This document shows positions 16,501 through 29,755 of a DNA stretch of 64,000 bases, in pieces (within the stretch, counting starts at the first letter, position 1; each line of letters starts with the position of its first letter). Source of the stretch: Lepidurus packardi (lineage: Eukaryota > Arthropoda > Branchiopoda > Notostraca > Triopsidae); NCBI GenBank assembly GCA_023053545.1, contig JAKZAN010000001.1:5662565-5726564 (forward strand). Reading direction: 5' to 3'. The notes below the pieces were generated by a model that was not told the origin of the DNA, ran no database searches, and saw nothing but the letters and a program-made list of their open reading frames with translations. A program made the position numbers and the translations under genes.

Positions 16501-19500
16501 CTTCTCATCATCAGTTTCTAAGAACAACTGCAGTAAACCCACTTGCGAATACACGCATTGGGTTAAGAATCCTAGCAAAGCATCCTGCAAGAGCACATTT
16601 TCAGCTTCGCGCTTAAGTCGCACCAAAATAGCTCGTTTTATAGAACTGGCTTCTGTACCTAAGCAGGATAGAAACGAAACTTCTAAATACTGCAAAGAAA
16701 ACAAAACAATTATAAATTAATCCAAGAAAAATAAAATTTTATCGTATGATTTTACCATTGTTAACCGTTTTAGCAACCTGAAAGCTAATGTAGCCAGTCG
16801 TGGGTCTAAATCCACATAAATGTAGTTAAAAATCGCATGGATGAGATGCGAATGGGCTGCATTTGATGAGCGGATCATGGTTAGCTCCAAGAATGTCAAT
16901 TCCTAAACGAAATTTGGGTTTAGAACAATTTCAAAACTTTTCTCGGATTTTTTTTTTTACTTTGGTCCCAAGATTTTGTCTCATTACCAGTAAGGAAGTC
17001 AAAATAGACAAGGCTAAAATGATGCGCTTGACCAGGATAGTTCCTTGTTGTTCATTCTGCATAAATGCATTGTTAAAAACATCTTGGCCTAAATTTTTTA
17101 AAAAATTTTTTAAAAGTTAAACACATGTAAGAGAAATTTAAATTACACAAATTAAAGTAATGTAAGCTCAGAAATTTGAGAAAATTTACCGGTGACAATT
17201 AAACGCAATAATGCAGTGCCAGCTTGGCCGTTACACAACGAATCGATGCAGACACTGCGTAAACGCAAGTCTTCCTTATCCTGACCTGCCTCTCCAAAGG
17301 TAAGACAGTTATGGATCAACTGCAAAGTATCTTTCAACAATTCGTTTTTCTCGTTTGGATTTAAAAACTGCCAAGACTCAATGGAGGGCAGGATATGAGT
17401 AAAGATAAATTCCAGTCCAGGTAACAATGCTTCAGTATGCTTTTTGGACTAAAAAAGGAAATCTATTACGATACGAAATCGAAAAATGAAACACTTCAAC
17501 CTCTTGTAAAGTTAGTAAATATTGAAGCATGCTGGCAGTCAAGGGAAATTTTCCTGCTGCAATCTCACACTCCAAATTACTCCACAGAAGGCCTGGATGG
17601 ACGTTAAAATCGTTCTGGCCCGTAATTGCACCAGTGGAGTACGGCATCAATCGTAAAAGAGACAATGTATAGGCCATGGAACTATCTTTCATTAAGGCTG
17701 AAGTCGCCAACGTGAGACAGTTTGTTAAAAGCTCCAGAGGAGGATTCGGTATAGTCGCAAACCTAAAAAAATCAAAAATATATTAACAAATATGAAAAAA
17801 TTATATAAAGTGTAAATAAAAAAGAAAAAAAGGCATTCGAGGAATGAAATAAAAATACTGAATTAAAAACTTTAAAAAATGCAGTGCAGATAATTTTACT
17901 TGGCTAAAAGAGTTAAAATTTTCTCCAGGATTCCTCTTAGGGATCCAATCTGGATCGCATTGGATTCGAGCAAGGTACTGAAAAGGGGAGCCATTTGTAA
18001 AACATGTTCCAAAGTGTCCCGTTTGACATAAATTACTCCACGGGAAACCTAATTAAAATTAAGAGATGAAATAATCATATTTAAAAAAAAAATCCCTTAT
18101 CGCCTCTTTTACCTGTTCGACTAGTTTGCCCATTTCAGCTTCCAACACATGGAACCCATTAGTAGGACAGTGCCATCGTACGCCATTTGTTCCATCGCTC
18201 AATAAGTCGCCGAAAGTTCCCGCTGGGATGACCAGAGCCAAAAAATTGAAAAACGGATGGTAAGTTTGCTTGGCGCGGACTTGGCTTTGCGTAGTAGTTG
18301 TGTATAAGACCTCAGTGGGCACATTTTCTAGCGTGTCGACGTAAAAAGGCAACTCTGAGAGTCGATCCACCACTTGAGCAGCGCTTTCGTGGCTGGCTTG
18401 GGCCAAAGCGCGGAAAATTCGCAAAAATGGCAAGATCGAGGTGGGAAACAAGTCGAGTAATTCGACGAGGATATGGCCTAGACCCTTTTCGAGGCCAAAA
18501 TTCCAGAATTTTCTCGCAATTTCTGCATTGGACAGCAAGGTTTCTATTAATTCGTATTGATCTTCAGCAAAGCCGAGTTTGTGAGACTCAAAACTGGACA
18601 AGAGAAGGTCAAATATCTCGTAACAAGCTTCATATGCTTTAGTCCGGCTAACTACATTGTCCTGATGTCAAAGAAAGTCAATTGAATGTGTTAGGATTCC
18701 ATTTTAAGGGATTACAAAAGGTTTTCGTTACTTGAATCACCGGATTTTGAAGCATTTCGGTCATTTGATGCCAAACACGAGCACTTATGGCTAACTCGCC
18801 ATAGCTCATGTATTTTCCCATAATTGAAGGGGAAGAATTCTTCAAATGCCAGACCATATATGTTAGAAGGATGGGCGCGTATTCTTTTTTGCGCCGCAGG
18901 GGAGCCAGAATCTCTTCAAAAGAGGATAACGTTTGGGTTTGCAGGACAGATTTGCTGTAAGGAACCAAAATTGGTGTCTTCGTTACCGTATTAATTTTCT
19001 AATCATTAGTTTACTTTGAAGGTTGAATTAAAGAGATGACGTATAGGTTCTGTATCTGGTATAGAGTGCTAAGGGAACTTTCCACGCTATCCACGCTACT
19101 TTCGTGCTGGCAGTGACTGATCTTCACATTCAACGATTGTTTCTGAAGACAAAAATGAAAAATTACGAAAAAGACAAAATACACAAAGACTTCTTGAATG
19201 TTTTGTTACCTGGATGGAATTAACTAGTGTGAGCAAGTTTTTGTATTGACTTTCAGCGTTAAATGAAGGACCTAAAGTGAGTAATACTTGCAGAAGCTCT
19301 GTTTGTTCTTTGAGGTGGAAAAGAAGCCAAGATTGGACGAATACAGGGTTGCAAACAAGGCTAGTGTTATCTTTAACCGGGACAGACGCTTCCATAAGCT
19401 TGTACAGCTCTTTTAAGACATTCTGGAAAATTTGGACTCCATTAAACGTTTCCAGAAATCGCGTAAAGAGATCCTAAGGGAGCGTCATATTAAAAAGTTT

Positions 19501-20083
19501 ACGTATGACACTAGGATTAAGGATATTTACCTTGTTCTTGTAAGTAGATATTACTTTCAAGCATTTCAATAAATAAAGGTATTCTGATCGGTAAAACTGC
19601 CAAACATCAAAGACCAAAGTGTCGGTGTTTTTGTCAACTTTCCGAGACTTTTCGAAATCAGCTTTGGAGCCTCGATAACTGTTTTCCAGGTAGGAATCAA
19701 TAACACTTTTGACTTGTTTGGTATTTATATCCTATGATAGTAGACAATTAGCGACTAGGTATCCATACGCACAGAAAACAAATGTTTTACCAAAAGAGAA
19801 GCCAGTGAGACGTGAAATGATGGATTTTTTAATGGCGCCGTTAATTCAAAGGATTTGTAATATGAAGATAGTTTCACAAGATGTTGAGATGCTTCTTCTA
19901 ATAATCTGCCTAGCGTCGCAACCTCCTGGTACACAGTGCTCGTTGACTGCGACAAAAGCGTATAAAGATGTTTGAAGTTATGCAACCTGCAGACAAGAGA
20001 AATTTGTATTTTATTTTAAATTATAATTGGAGAATTTTAGCTGCTAATTACTTAGTTTCGTTAGCTGTTTCCGTGTCTTGCAT
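13581..20083 (-). CDS. NUP188: Nucleoporin NUP188
   Basis: Complete 22-exon gene, 1630 residues (human about 1750). Exons from start to stop: 20083-20052, 19986-19791, 19731-19531, 19473-19210, 19142-19015, 18954-18732, 18661-18113, 18048-17900, 17762-17501, 17448-17190, 17088-16988, 16902-16756, 16689-16459, 16398-16108, 16051-15762, 15577-15423, 15350-14893, 14836-14561, 14501-14302, 14237-14018, 13951-13799, 13688-13581. Phases agree throughout. The product is an alpha-helical scaffold of the inner ring of the nuclear pore complex, partnering NUP93 in animals. Matches to the family include FNYIYVDLDPRLATLAFRLL, the C-terminal block around LTFGTLSTAAGLAL, and LSQAVLYLLDPQL. Introns are mostly 50-110 bp. 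The donor of the ninth exon is weak (GAG|GTTGAA). No AATAAA was seen downstream. Confidence 0.93.
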
Positions 20084-20366
20084 TTTTGCTTACAAGTACG
20101 CCGCTATAGCTTTGTTGTAAACCAGAGAAGAACCACAACAACAAACGAAACCAGAGCGGATAACAAAACACACTGTCAACCACGCCGATCTTTGAAATCG
20201 AGGGCCGACCTGAACCGCGAACTGCAAAAAACAAACTGCGAAAGCATATGCCAGTCTTCTTCTACAACGGTGCGTTGAATTCGTAAGCGATAGCGCGTCT
20301 GCAGTCCGTGCTCTAAGTAGCCTACTGGTGGACGGTTTGGATATTATATTTTAACTAACGAATTAA

Positions 20367-20613
20367 AAATAAACCGGGAAAAATACCCTTCAACAATAAT
20401 TATAAACTATAATTATAATTAATATAATTAAATATAATTAAATATAATTAATATAATTAAATATGAATTAATTATAATTAATATAATTAATTATAATTAA
20501 TATAATTAAATATAAATTAATTATAATTAATATAATTATTATTATAATAAACTATAATTATATAACGAATGAATAAATAAACCGGGAAAAATACCCTTCA
20601 ACAATAATTATAA
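20367..20613. repeat. 39-bp direct repeats flanking an AT-rich repeat array
   Basis: 20367-20405 and 20575-20613 are identical over 39 bp (core ACCGGGAAAAATACCC), offset by 208 bp. Between them lies an array of short ATTAATATAATTAA-type units of about 20 bp. The core AACGAAT also precedes both copies. A local duplication or slippage structure. Confidence 0.8.
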
Positions 20614-20805
20614 TGCAACATCTCAAAAGTCACAGAATACAGACTCGCTTTTGCACATATTCAAAAGAGAAGGCAATTGGGACGGGTGAAGTTGACACTT
20701 TTGTACCAAAGTACTGTACATGATAAAATAGACAAAGACATAAAATGCATAAAAGGACAGTTTTGTCACACGTCCTCACCCTTCTTTGTACACCGTCAGA
20801 CGAGA

Positions 20806-20811
20806 TTTATT
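20806..20811 (-). terminator. Poly(A) signal of the ihog-like gene
   Basis: AATAAA on the minus strand begins 16 bp past the stop codon of the ihog-like gene, implying a very short 3' UTR. Confidence 0.5.
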
Positions 20812-20826
20812 TTCATCTTCTCTTAA

Positions 20827-23800
20827 TCATATAAACTTTTCGCTATTGCCGACGCCCGACACAGTTTCCCAATTATCTCTCCGAAGATCCCCCGAAGACG
20901 GCACTGCCGCTTTTTTCACACTAGTCCGACCACGGCGTCCACTATTTTGAGGCACATAATCCCGAGTAACGGGATCATCATTGGAATCGTCTGATTCCCC
21001 TAAAGAGTCTCTAGATCGCGACCGCAAAAACATTCGCGAACCAGACAAAGGTCTCGGACTGCTAGTTAGTTGAGGAATATTAAACGATGTCTCTTCAAAT
21101 CCCTACAAACCAATACAAAAAACCCCCCATTAATTATACAATACTTCCACAACTTAAAAAATATCGTAAACAAATAATAATCACTTTGCCGTCCCGACTT
21201 ATGGATCTGGCACCGTTAATCCTTCCATTAGAAGTAGGTGCAAATGCACTGTTGTCCGTGAGAGACGAAGACGGACACCGGTTGTTCAACTGACCGTTCA
21301 GGTACTTGGCTTGCATTTGCTGTTGTTCCAAACAGATCTGTAAAGCTGGATCCGATGGTTTATGTTGGGCCTCCCTTGTCAAGCGATCTATAATAACAGT
21401 AGTCGTTAATGTAATTTATGCCTTCTAAGACCTACAACGATTGGGGTACGTACTAGCTTGCTGACGATTCCGGCAGTGGTACAAGGCCACGAATATGGCT
21501 GCGAGCACAGCTAATCCTCCCAAAACAGAACCCAGTACAAGGTATAACTGTTCGTTCGACGACCCCATCCCCGAACTTACAACATCAACCGATGCAACTG
21601 TAACGACGGTACCCGTAGGCGATCCAGTACTAGAACCTAAAATTCAACCATTTTCATTATCTTTCGCCGAACAGTTGATTTTCTCACAAGAGACTACGAG
21701 AATAAAAAAACATCAGCTCATTAAAATTATCACTTGAATCTCAGCTTAAGTTCAAATTAGCCAATTATAGTTTGCCGCCATCTTGGAGAAAATGGCCCCT
21801 CTTATACAGGACGCCATTTTTCAAAACGGCGACAAGAAAAACTTGTCGCTATTTTGATAAACGAACAAAGACCTTATGTGAAGTACAAGGTTAACTGGCA
21901 AATCTTACCTAATGTCCTGTTAGTTAAAATGCGGGAAAATTCGGAAGCACCCGCCATATTGAACGCTTGCATTTTTAAGTCGTAGTGCGTTTCAGGTAAT
22001 AGATGCGTGACGATATGAGACCTGCTATTAGCGCCTAATACGGTAATCTTCGCGTAGTCTCCAGCGCTGGTGGTCGATCGATAATAAATAAAAAAGCCTT
22101 GCACAGTAGTGGTATCCATATCCGCATACTAAAAGAAAACATGTCAAGGAAAACGTGCTTTTGAGCAAAAAGAAGGTTCTGGAATGCGCCAGTGGGTAAT
22201 ATACCTCCCATGTGATGACTAGCGCCGACTGGGAAACAGGTTTCAAGCTTGTGATGATGGGACTAATAACCGGCTTCCGCTTGGGTGACTCCTTTTCGAG
22301 TAAAAAGCGTTCTGAGTTGGGTCCCAGTTTGTTATCATTATTCGAGTACACTGCCGCAATCCGAAACCTACCAAAAAAGGCCACATTTTAAAAACTCAGA
22401 ACGTTTAAGGCCAGAAAAACAGCAAACTGCGTACTTGTAAACTTGACCTGCACGCAGACCGGTGACTTCATAACTGCGAATATGGGCAGGAATATCCTCG
22501 TCGATTGTTTTCCAACGCGCTCCTTTCTTAGCGGTAACTTCTTTGTATTGTACTTTGAAAAACTCGATTGATAAGCCTTCATTAGGGGGCACCGACCATC
22601 GCACCATTACTGATTCTTCGGTTAACCGCGTAATGTTCGGCTTAGACGGTGGGATCATCACTAAAGCAACAAAAACAAACTTCAATAAAAATCCCACAAA
22701 CTACGTAAGATTTTTATGTTGTTATAAACCTTTCCCTCTTCGGGTTTTGGCTGTGCCTTTATGTCCATTACTGAGCGACGTTGAAGTCGTTCCAGATCCG
22801 CCATTATCCATACTTTCGCTCTGTTCTTCTTTCTCACTGTCACCATCGTCTTCCTCGAAATCATCCTCCTGAAACGCTAAACTCTCAGATCCGCCTACTT
22901 GTCGAGGTAACACCTGTAAGGTGGCCGCCCCTTCGGCCACACCCACTGCGTTTGTAACGAAGCATTGGTAAACGCCAGCGTGGCGTTTTCCTGCCGTATT
23001 CACAACCAATTTCTTATCTAGATAAAATTAATAAAAAAGAATCTTGCTAAAATAAAGCAACTAGACATAAACTGAAAGGCATTAGCTACCTAAGACACGA
23101 ACATGCGATGTATTTTGAACTTGTTCGCCATTAAACAACCAGGTTATATCCGGAGGTGGTTTTCCGGTTGCTGAACAGTCCAATACGGCATTACCGCCTT
23201 CCTCTACGGAAGCATCTAACGGTGGTTTCGAGACACGTGGAGGATCTACACAATAAACCAATACATGAGTTTTTCTAAGAGTTTTTCTGTAAGATGAAGT
23301 TAGTTTTCTATCAATAGATGGCGTAAACGTTTTCAAGTATCACAAAGTATTTTAACGACTCCCTATCAGAAATACTGCACTTTACAAAAAGTTTTCTTAC
23401 CAGTAATTTGTAAGATGGTCGAAGCTTGTATAGTAGTAGAGCCTTGGATTGTGTCACAATAATAAGTGCCTTCGTCCTGAGCTTGGGCGTTGAGGATATC
23501 CAAACTATCGGCCCACGTGACGATGCGATTGCCTTCGATTTCGCCCCCTTCTTTTCTCCATATGACTGAAGGTTTGGGCCAGCCATGGGCCGCGCATTCC
23601 AACGTCACATTGGAACCTTAAGTATCGTAAAATTAGTTTAAAACTAGGGAAGGAAGTTGATTCAAAACTGTGGGGGAAAATACCAATTTGAGCAATGTAT
23701 CGAGTATCTGGCCGTAGGAGAAATTCCGGTGACGCAAAAGAGTGGGTTTTCACCACACGTAGCTGCCAAATGACTGGGTGTTCCTGGATCTCACCCGAAA

Positions 23801-26260
23801 TGTGATTAGCTGCCACGCAAGTGTAGTTTCCTGTTTCCGCTGCAGTAATTTTAGCTATGTGCAAATTCCCTGATGTCATGAATCGTATACGCTCTGTAAA
23901 TTGATAACAGATTCGTGTTAAAACAGGAAACTATGAGGACAACGAAATTACTACAAAGTACACAAGGTACTGCTTTACTCTACAGCAACTAGCAGCTAAC
24001 TATATTTTAATGATTAATTTGGTTAAGAAAAGCTTCTCTGTTGCACAGAAACTGTAGTTCGAACGAAGGAAATTCGACAGAAATCCAAGCTATAAATTCT
24101 TAAATCTGATCCCAGCCAAAACCGTTAAGTAGATCTATGAACATTTCAATGCTGTCCGTCCAAACACTTTTAATATCTCAATGTTTTAATATGCCAATGT
24201 TTTAATGTCCAGCTTTCATCATTGTAATGACACAAGATAATCTAACTTAAAATACGATTAAATTCCGTTTCAAATTTGTTGCTTTTTACCATTTTGAGGT
24301 AAGGATCGTCCATTGAAATAAACGGTGACGGTGGCTGGCGGGTCAGACAACGGTGCTGCACACGGTATTACTGCGACACTACCATCACCCACTTCTAAAG
24401 TCCACACTTTCTGAGGCAATACTGTCGGTGCATTGCTGCGGTTGTCATGGTTCTGATTACTGTTCTTATTATTATTATTGCTATGGCTCCGAGGTCGACC
24501 TGGTCCACGAGTCGATCCTTGTTGAAGGAGTTGGCTTGGTCCCTGAGTAGTTGTGGTGCTACTGCTGCCCAGTCCTGAATCATTAATACCACTACGGTTC
24601 CTCTCTTCTTCTTCGTCTCCCTGTTCGATTTTGCTAGCCTTCCATTTACTGGACATTGTATCTGTATTGGGTAAAGGGAACTGTCCCAACGAAGCAATGG
24701 ACAACTTGGCAGGTAAGGAAGTTAAGGCTATGGCACCAAACCACGCCACACATTGGTAATCCCCCGCTTGGTGACGGTACTTGTGAGCCGCTTTGCCAAC
24801 GCGCACTGCTAAATGGGTGCCCCATGGTCCCGAAATGCGGAAATCGTGACTTCCTCCGGGCCCTGTTTGCTGTTGTTGCACACTGTCTTCTTTCGCTAGT
24901 AAGGTGAGTGGCGGGTTGAGAGGTTTGCCGTCATGCAGCCAAACAACGCGCTCAGGCGGCACATTTGTCTGGCACTCAAACACCACGCGATCGCCTGGCG
25001 GGGCAACCAAAGACTGAGGATGACGCACAAAGTACACGCCGGCTACACCAAAAAGCCAAAGGAATTAGACAAGCAATTAATTGTAAGTCAATGAGACAAC
25101 GTTCATGCAAAACGTACCATGTTTCGTGCCCGTAACAAATTAATAACTAACGCTCCAACACTCGAACAAAAACAGAATTGAAAAAAAAAAATGAATCGGG
25201 AAAAACAAAAAATACTTTTTATAAACATAATGCTAAGGATGTGCACAGAAAAGTATCTTACAACAATAAAGACGATACTAAAAAAAGAAAGGTATAAAAA
25301 CTATACAACTGAAATATATTAAGGATCACACAAAACTGAGTGAGTTTTGTGGCATATGAGTTTGTACTAATTTAATATAAGAAATAACGTATTTAATAAG
25401 CAAATTTCTACTATTTAATAGTCAAGAAATAACTTCATGTCTACGAATTGAAACTTAGTATTAAATTTCAATTTATAGGCTAAAAACAGTAGATCAAGTA
25501 TTCAAGATTTCGAAGTACTGAATACCGAAGCTATTTTTAATGTGAATCTGAACCTCAACAGCGAAAAGTATTAAAAAATGTGCCAGTAAAGAATAAAGTG
25601 CGAACAAAAAATAAAATGTATCGCTAAGATTAAAATCTTTCAAACTGCATACTAAAGGCCTTCTAATAACTGACCCTAGTCTAGCTAAATTACACGATTC
25701 GCCACCTTCAGGCTCTTTGGATTTGTGGCAACCTAATTAAGCTTAACACCACGTGTTTCTGCTGCAATCAATTTGGTTCAGCTCCACGTTCTCATCACAC
25801 ACTAAACCAATAACAAAACCAAGTTACATGCTTCTAGCCATGATTTATGCATAAGAAACCTCCTTCTTTGCCCTTCCCACTTCATCCCAAACAACTCCCA
25901 TCACCAAAAACTCTTCCGACACTTTCAAACCTTTGCCAAACCTCTTTTCCCGCCAAAACCTGTCCTCCATAACGGAAACGGTTCAAACGGGCGGCGCTCC
26001 CCGCCACGTAAACAACTAAATACCTTACCATTACCTCAACACTAAGAATGAGTTATAAATCTAACACCCAAGCTTATCTTTTTCGAAGCTTTTCCAGGCT
26101 TATTTATTCCTCTTTCTCCCAATTAGGTAAAAACTTTGGTATAATGAAGTTTGAAATGTTTTAACAAAGGAAGAAACTTACAGGTTGCCGCTACCAAAAC
26201 AGTAGATATGACCAGCCCCCATAGGCCCTTCATAGCCCCCATCACGAAGCACCACCGCAT
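20827..26260 (-). CDS. Hedgehog co-receptor, Ihog/Boi (CDON/BOC) family
   Basis: Complete 12-exon gene, 990 residues. Exons: 26260-26182, 25042-24290, 23893-23684, 23616-23401, 23245-23090, 23017-22730, 22660-22435, 22367-22205, 22128-21909, 21636-21454, 21387-21185, 21102-20827; phases agree. Order: signal peptide (exon 1), four Ig domains, two FN3 domains, one transmembrane helix (exon 10, LYLVLGSVLGGLAVLAAIFV) and a cytoplasmic tail of about 170 residues. Four Ig plus two FN3 is the arthropod Ihog/Boi layout; CDON and BOC have a third FN3. The second FN3 carries the diagnostic VQGFFIYYRS and PETHYDLKMQAFN. Family members bind Hedgehog with Patched through the FN3 domains. Oddities: a Ser/Thr/Gln/Asn-rich insert of about 100 residues between Ig1 and Ig2, and an acidic Ser-rich linker before FN3-1. 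Ihog versus Boi cannot be decided. Confidence 0.92.
21774..21786. promoter_or_regulatory. YY1/Pho-consensus-like site in an ihog-like intron
   Basis: GCCGCCATCTTGG matches the YY1/Pho consensus and lies in the intron 21637-21908. A second similar site lies at 11821-11833. Presence of the motif is seen; function is not. Confidence 0.3.
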
Positions 26261-26325
26261 TCTCAAGGAAGAGGGTTTCTTGTGGTGCTACCTTCTTTTG
26301 CTTTTCACACCTTAAGGCAGAGTCC
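26261..26325 (-). other. 5' UTR part of the ihog-like gene, with upstream intron
   Basis: Directly before the ATG at 26260, a good 3' splice site (TTATTTTTCAG) ends at 26326-26327 on the minus strand. This suggests that the first coding exon begins with 65 bp of 5' UTR and that a non-coding first exon lies further upstream, at higher coordinates. That exon was not located. Confidence 0.5.
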
Positions 26326-29300
26326 CTGAAAAATAAAATATAAAATGTAACGTAAATTACTCAAAGAAGAAAAGTCTTGACAACTCAATTTAAGCTTCAT
26401 GGGGTACGAAAATCTTTTTCCTTTAGCCATTTCCTAACTCGCTTTTTCTTGACCTTTAATTTTCTTCTCAAAAACTTCTCGCCTCCAGTCGCACGCTGAA
26501 CACTTGAACTTCAAAATAACAATAAAAAAACGCCCGTCTTAAAATTGAGCTTGAACGAAACTCCCGTCATTTGCATTCAGATGAGACGGCTAAAGGATTT
26601 CTCATGGGTGAAGAACTGGGTCTTCCTCAGGCTACTTCAGTTAACACTTCAATTTGTAACCATGACAAAGCAAAAAATATATTTGATTGCATAATCTTGA
26701 AAATCTAATAGAAGAAAAAAAGAAAAAAAAGAGAAATAGAATAAAGAAACAGGAATTTTATTTTTCCCAATGAATCCTGTTGCTTTACGAGATGAAGCCA
26801 AGTGGTGATTGCGTTCCTATGTGGCTCCTTTCACCCATGTCCCAATTTATCATACGCATAAACTTTATATTCTGTGGTGAGCTTGAAAGCATTCGTGAAC
26901 AGGTGTGACTTTTGAGCTGATACCAACTTGTTCTTTGAAAAAAACTCGTGGAAAAAAAAGAAGCAAAGCTGTTAAGAACAGTGTGTGTGAAATAAATATG
27001 CGCGCGGCTTGTCTTTGCCGAAAGGAAGCCCGCTAAATTGCAATGTTTTTTTTTTGGTTTTCTAAAAGCTAGCCAAGCTATACACCTGACCTCATAACTA
27101 AAATCCCGAGTCGGGAAAAAAGAAAAAAAAAATGAAAAAAAAAAATATTGACAGGCTGTGTTCATAAATTCAAAAAGAGCTCCCAAGTCATACTGCAATG
27201 TGTGTGAACGAAAAGGGCACAGAGGGACTAAGCAAAAGAATCATTAGCTTTGTTAATATGATATAGAAAAAACATAGAAGAAAAAGTTGGCCTCCTAATT
27301 ATCTTGCCGCCTTGTTGTGTTGTCTGTTTTCTTTTTACTTTTGGTTTGCGTTGCGGTGCACACCTTTGACTGTAAATCTAACTACTCCACCCAGAACAAT
27401 AAGCGCTTTTCGACCCATGAGAAATACGAGTTTTTAAGCACTAACCACTCTTCTTTTTTACGAAAAAATAATGCCAGAACTTGATAGGAAAAATATTGAG
27501 TATAAAAGAGAAGGTCAAAGAAGACGCTTACCGATTCAAGCCACTTCGTCCAAGTACAGCCAAGTCCGCCCATGGTGTAATCCGACTCCCAAACGCTGGC
27601 AAAAATATACAATAAAAATACACCCGACCATGAAGGTAAAGGTGACCCTAATACCCGAACAAAATTTCGAATTACTGGGGGTGTTTTAAAAACCCCTATT
27701 AAGGTGCACCTCAAAATCCTGGTCCTAGCGATCTATCGTAGGCTATTCTCGAGTCAATAGAAGCCGAGATAAACGTGAAAAAAGGCGCCGTGACGTCACC
27801 CGGCCTGGGGCGCCTGAAAAGGGGGGGGGGGGGGGGAGGCGGAGCCGTGCCCAACCGATGACGTCACTCACGCTTGAATCGAGTGTATCTGGAGAATCAT
27901 TTATCGTAGAGAAGAACGGAAAACGCTACAATTACCAAGATTTTGAGTTGATTATTCTAACTCTAAGCTGAGTCTAAGCACTAGCTTACGTTTTTTCCTG
28001 AAAGGTTTCCAAACAAGCTTCACAATTTCCAATATGGTCACTATAAATCCACGTTTTCTTGGCACCAAACGTTTAAGGGGCCATAACTGCTTCCGGTGGG
28101 TCAAATATTAGAAGGATCCCAAGAGCGAGGTAGTTAAGATATAGCTTCCAGGTTTTCACCCCAGAAACAAGCTTCCGAACGTTATTTTTAAACATTCACA
28201 CGGCTGACCAATTGGCGACGTTAGACACAGCAGACGAAGATGAGATTTGACATGGACATCCCAAAGTTTGTTGCTATAAGTTGGGACGGAGCGATGGACG
28301 CGACGGAGGCCTTATAAGTCTTTCTCGGCGCCGAAATCTCACACTTAAAAAGGTAAAAACGAAAGACAAAACCATACCTAAAAACGGGAATGAAACATAA
28401 TTTTTTTAGTATGCATCGCGCGTAGCTTTACAGCTACTCTATAGCACTACATAAATGAAAAACCAAACCAAACACAATTCCTCAATCTCGCACCCATTTT
28501 GCGTACTCCTTATTCATATAACGCATTACAAACCGACGCAATTCTAAAGTTAATTCACACGTCGAAATGTACACCTTTCGACGATATCTAAAGTTCCAAC
28601 AAAAAAATGAAAACTTTAAACCTAAAACTTTTTCGTCCTGTTCAGATATTCAAAGGGGCGCCCAGACCCAGGTAAAAAACGCAGTTGTATTTCAATCCCC
28701 TCCCTGCGCTTAAATTTAATAATAATAAAAAATAACTTCTTTTTTTAAAAAAAGGGAAGCGAAAAAAGGGAAAAAAGGGAAGAGAAAATTCTCCAATAAC
28801 AAAGCCCTTTAGCCAATTTCGACCTTGATGTTTTTTTAATACCCTTTAAAGCCTACAATAAATGTTTGATTTTTTAATATTTCAATCCCCCAAAATAGCT
28901 TGATTTCTAATATATTTTTTCATAACTTTTTTATTGTATATTTTTAAATTCTATTTTTAATGAATAAGAAATAATTGACTTAAGTATTGTCCCTGTTGTA
29001 TTTAAGGAGACAGGCTGATTACCCTTCGTAATTGTTTAGTGATTTTTTAAAAGAAAAATAACTGTTTTATGCAAACTTAAAAACTTTCAGAAAATATTAA
29101 AAAAAAGGGGGGAGACACCGTGGCGGGACTTAACGGCGACAGCGTTCGCTTTGGGCCTTCCACATAAGGAATTCATAACTTTGAGCCTTTAACCAAAACA
29201 TTCCGGCCTCAATTCCTGTTTTAATTTTTTATTTCTATATAGTCCCACCTTTTTCTTCTCTTTTGGTACCCAGTAAAAAAAAAAAACAAATGGAAAGAGC

Positions 29301-29755
29301 AACACTCAGCTCTTTGGCACGAATTTTCCTCCTTCAACTAATGTATTAACCCCCCGCCCAAAAAAAGAACCTATTGACAACCGTAGTCTAAAAGAACCTC
29401 TTTGTCTTGTGTGCATTCCGCAAAAGTGTTGGAACTGGTACGGATCGTTTTCTAGTTCGCTTTCCTTCTTTTTGAGCTAATAAACTGTTTAAAGTTTTCC
29501 TGGCACCAAGTCAGAACTAAGCTTCCCAAACCGCATTCCTCTCCATTCACACTTGACTTTCACCCCGCCACTTTTTTTATGTTTATAAATAGCTTCTTAG
29601 TCCCTCTGTATCTGTCTCCCACTCTTTTTAAAAGTTCCAAAAAATCCAGGAATTCAACGAGTTGACACCAAACGCTTTGCAGCGCTTAATTACGCTTTGT
29701 TTATGTTTATCTTTACCTCATTTAAGGATATGTAATCCGGTTTCCAAATTCTTCT
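26326..29755. other. Gene-poor region upstream of the ihog-like gene
   Basis: AT-rich with many homopolymer runs and no supported coding sequence. A 110-codon minus-strand open frame (27382-27714) has no motif and looks fortuitous. Notable are the CRE/G-tract block at 27791-27866 and, near 28209-28315, a CCAAT-like box (GACCAATTGG) about 100 bp before a TTATAAG box. The region probably contains ihog-like regulatory DNA. Confidence 0.5.
27791..27866. promoter_or_regulatory. Two perfect CRE palindromes flanking a 16-G run
   Basis: TGACGTCA occurs at 27791-27798 and at 27859-27866, in a GC-rich stretch otherwise surrounded by AT-rich sequence. Between them lie GGCCTGGGGCGCC and an uninterrupted run of 16 G (27821-27836), which could form a G-quadruplex. 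The CRE is the binding site of CREB/ATF bZIP factors. Regulatory use is inferred. Confidence 0.45.

Larger units (their letters stand above)
20084..20826. other. Intergenic, AT-rich, between NUP188 and the ihog-like gene
   Basis: This 740-bp spacer must hold the NUP188 promoter and the ihog-like 3' end. The NUP188-proximal 250 bp is of mixed composition and includes part of any 5' UTR. 20400-20570 is almost pure A+T made of ATAATTAATATAATTAA-like units. Confidence 0.6.

Noticed and set aside
27382-27714. 110-codon minus-strand open frame upstream of the ihog-like gene
   Set aside because: No motif, signal peptide or splice context that supports it, and composition fits AT-rich non-coding DNA.
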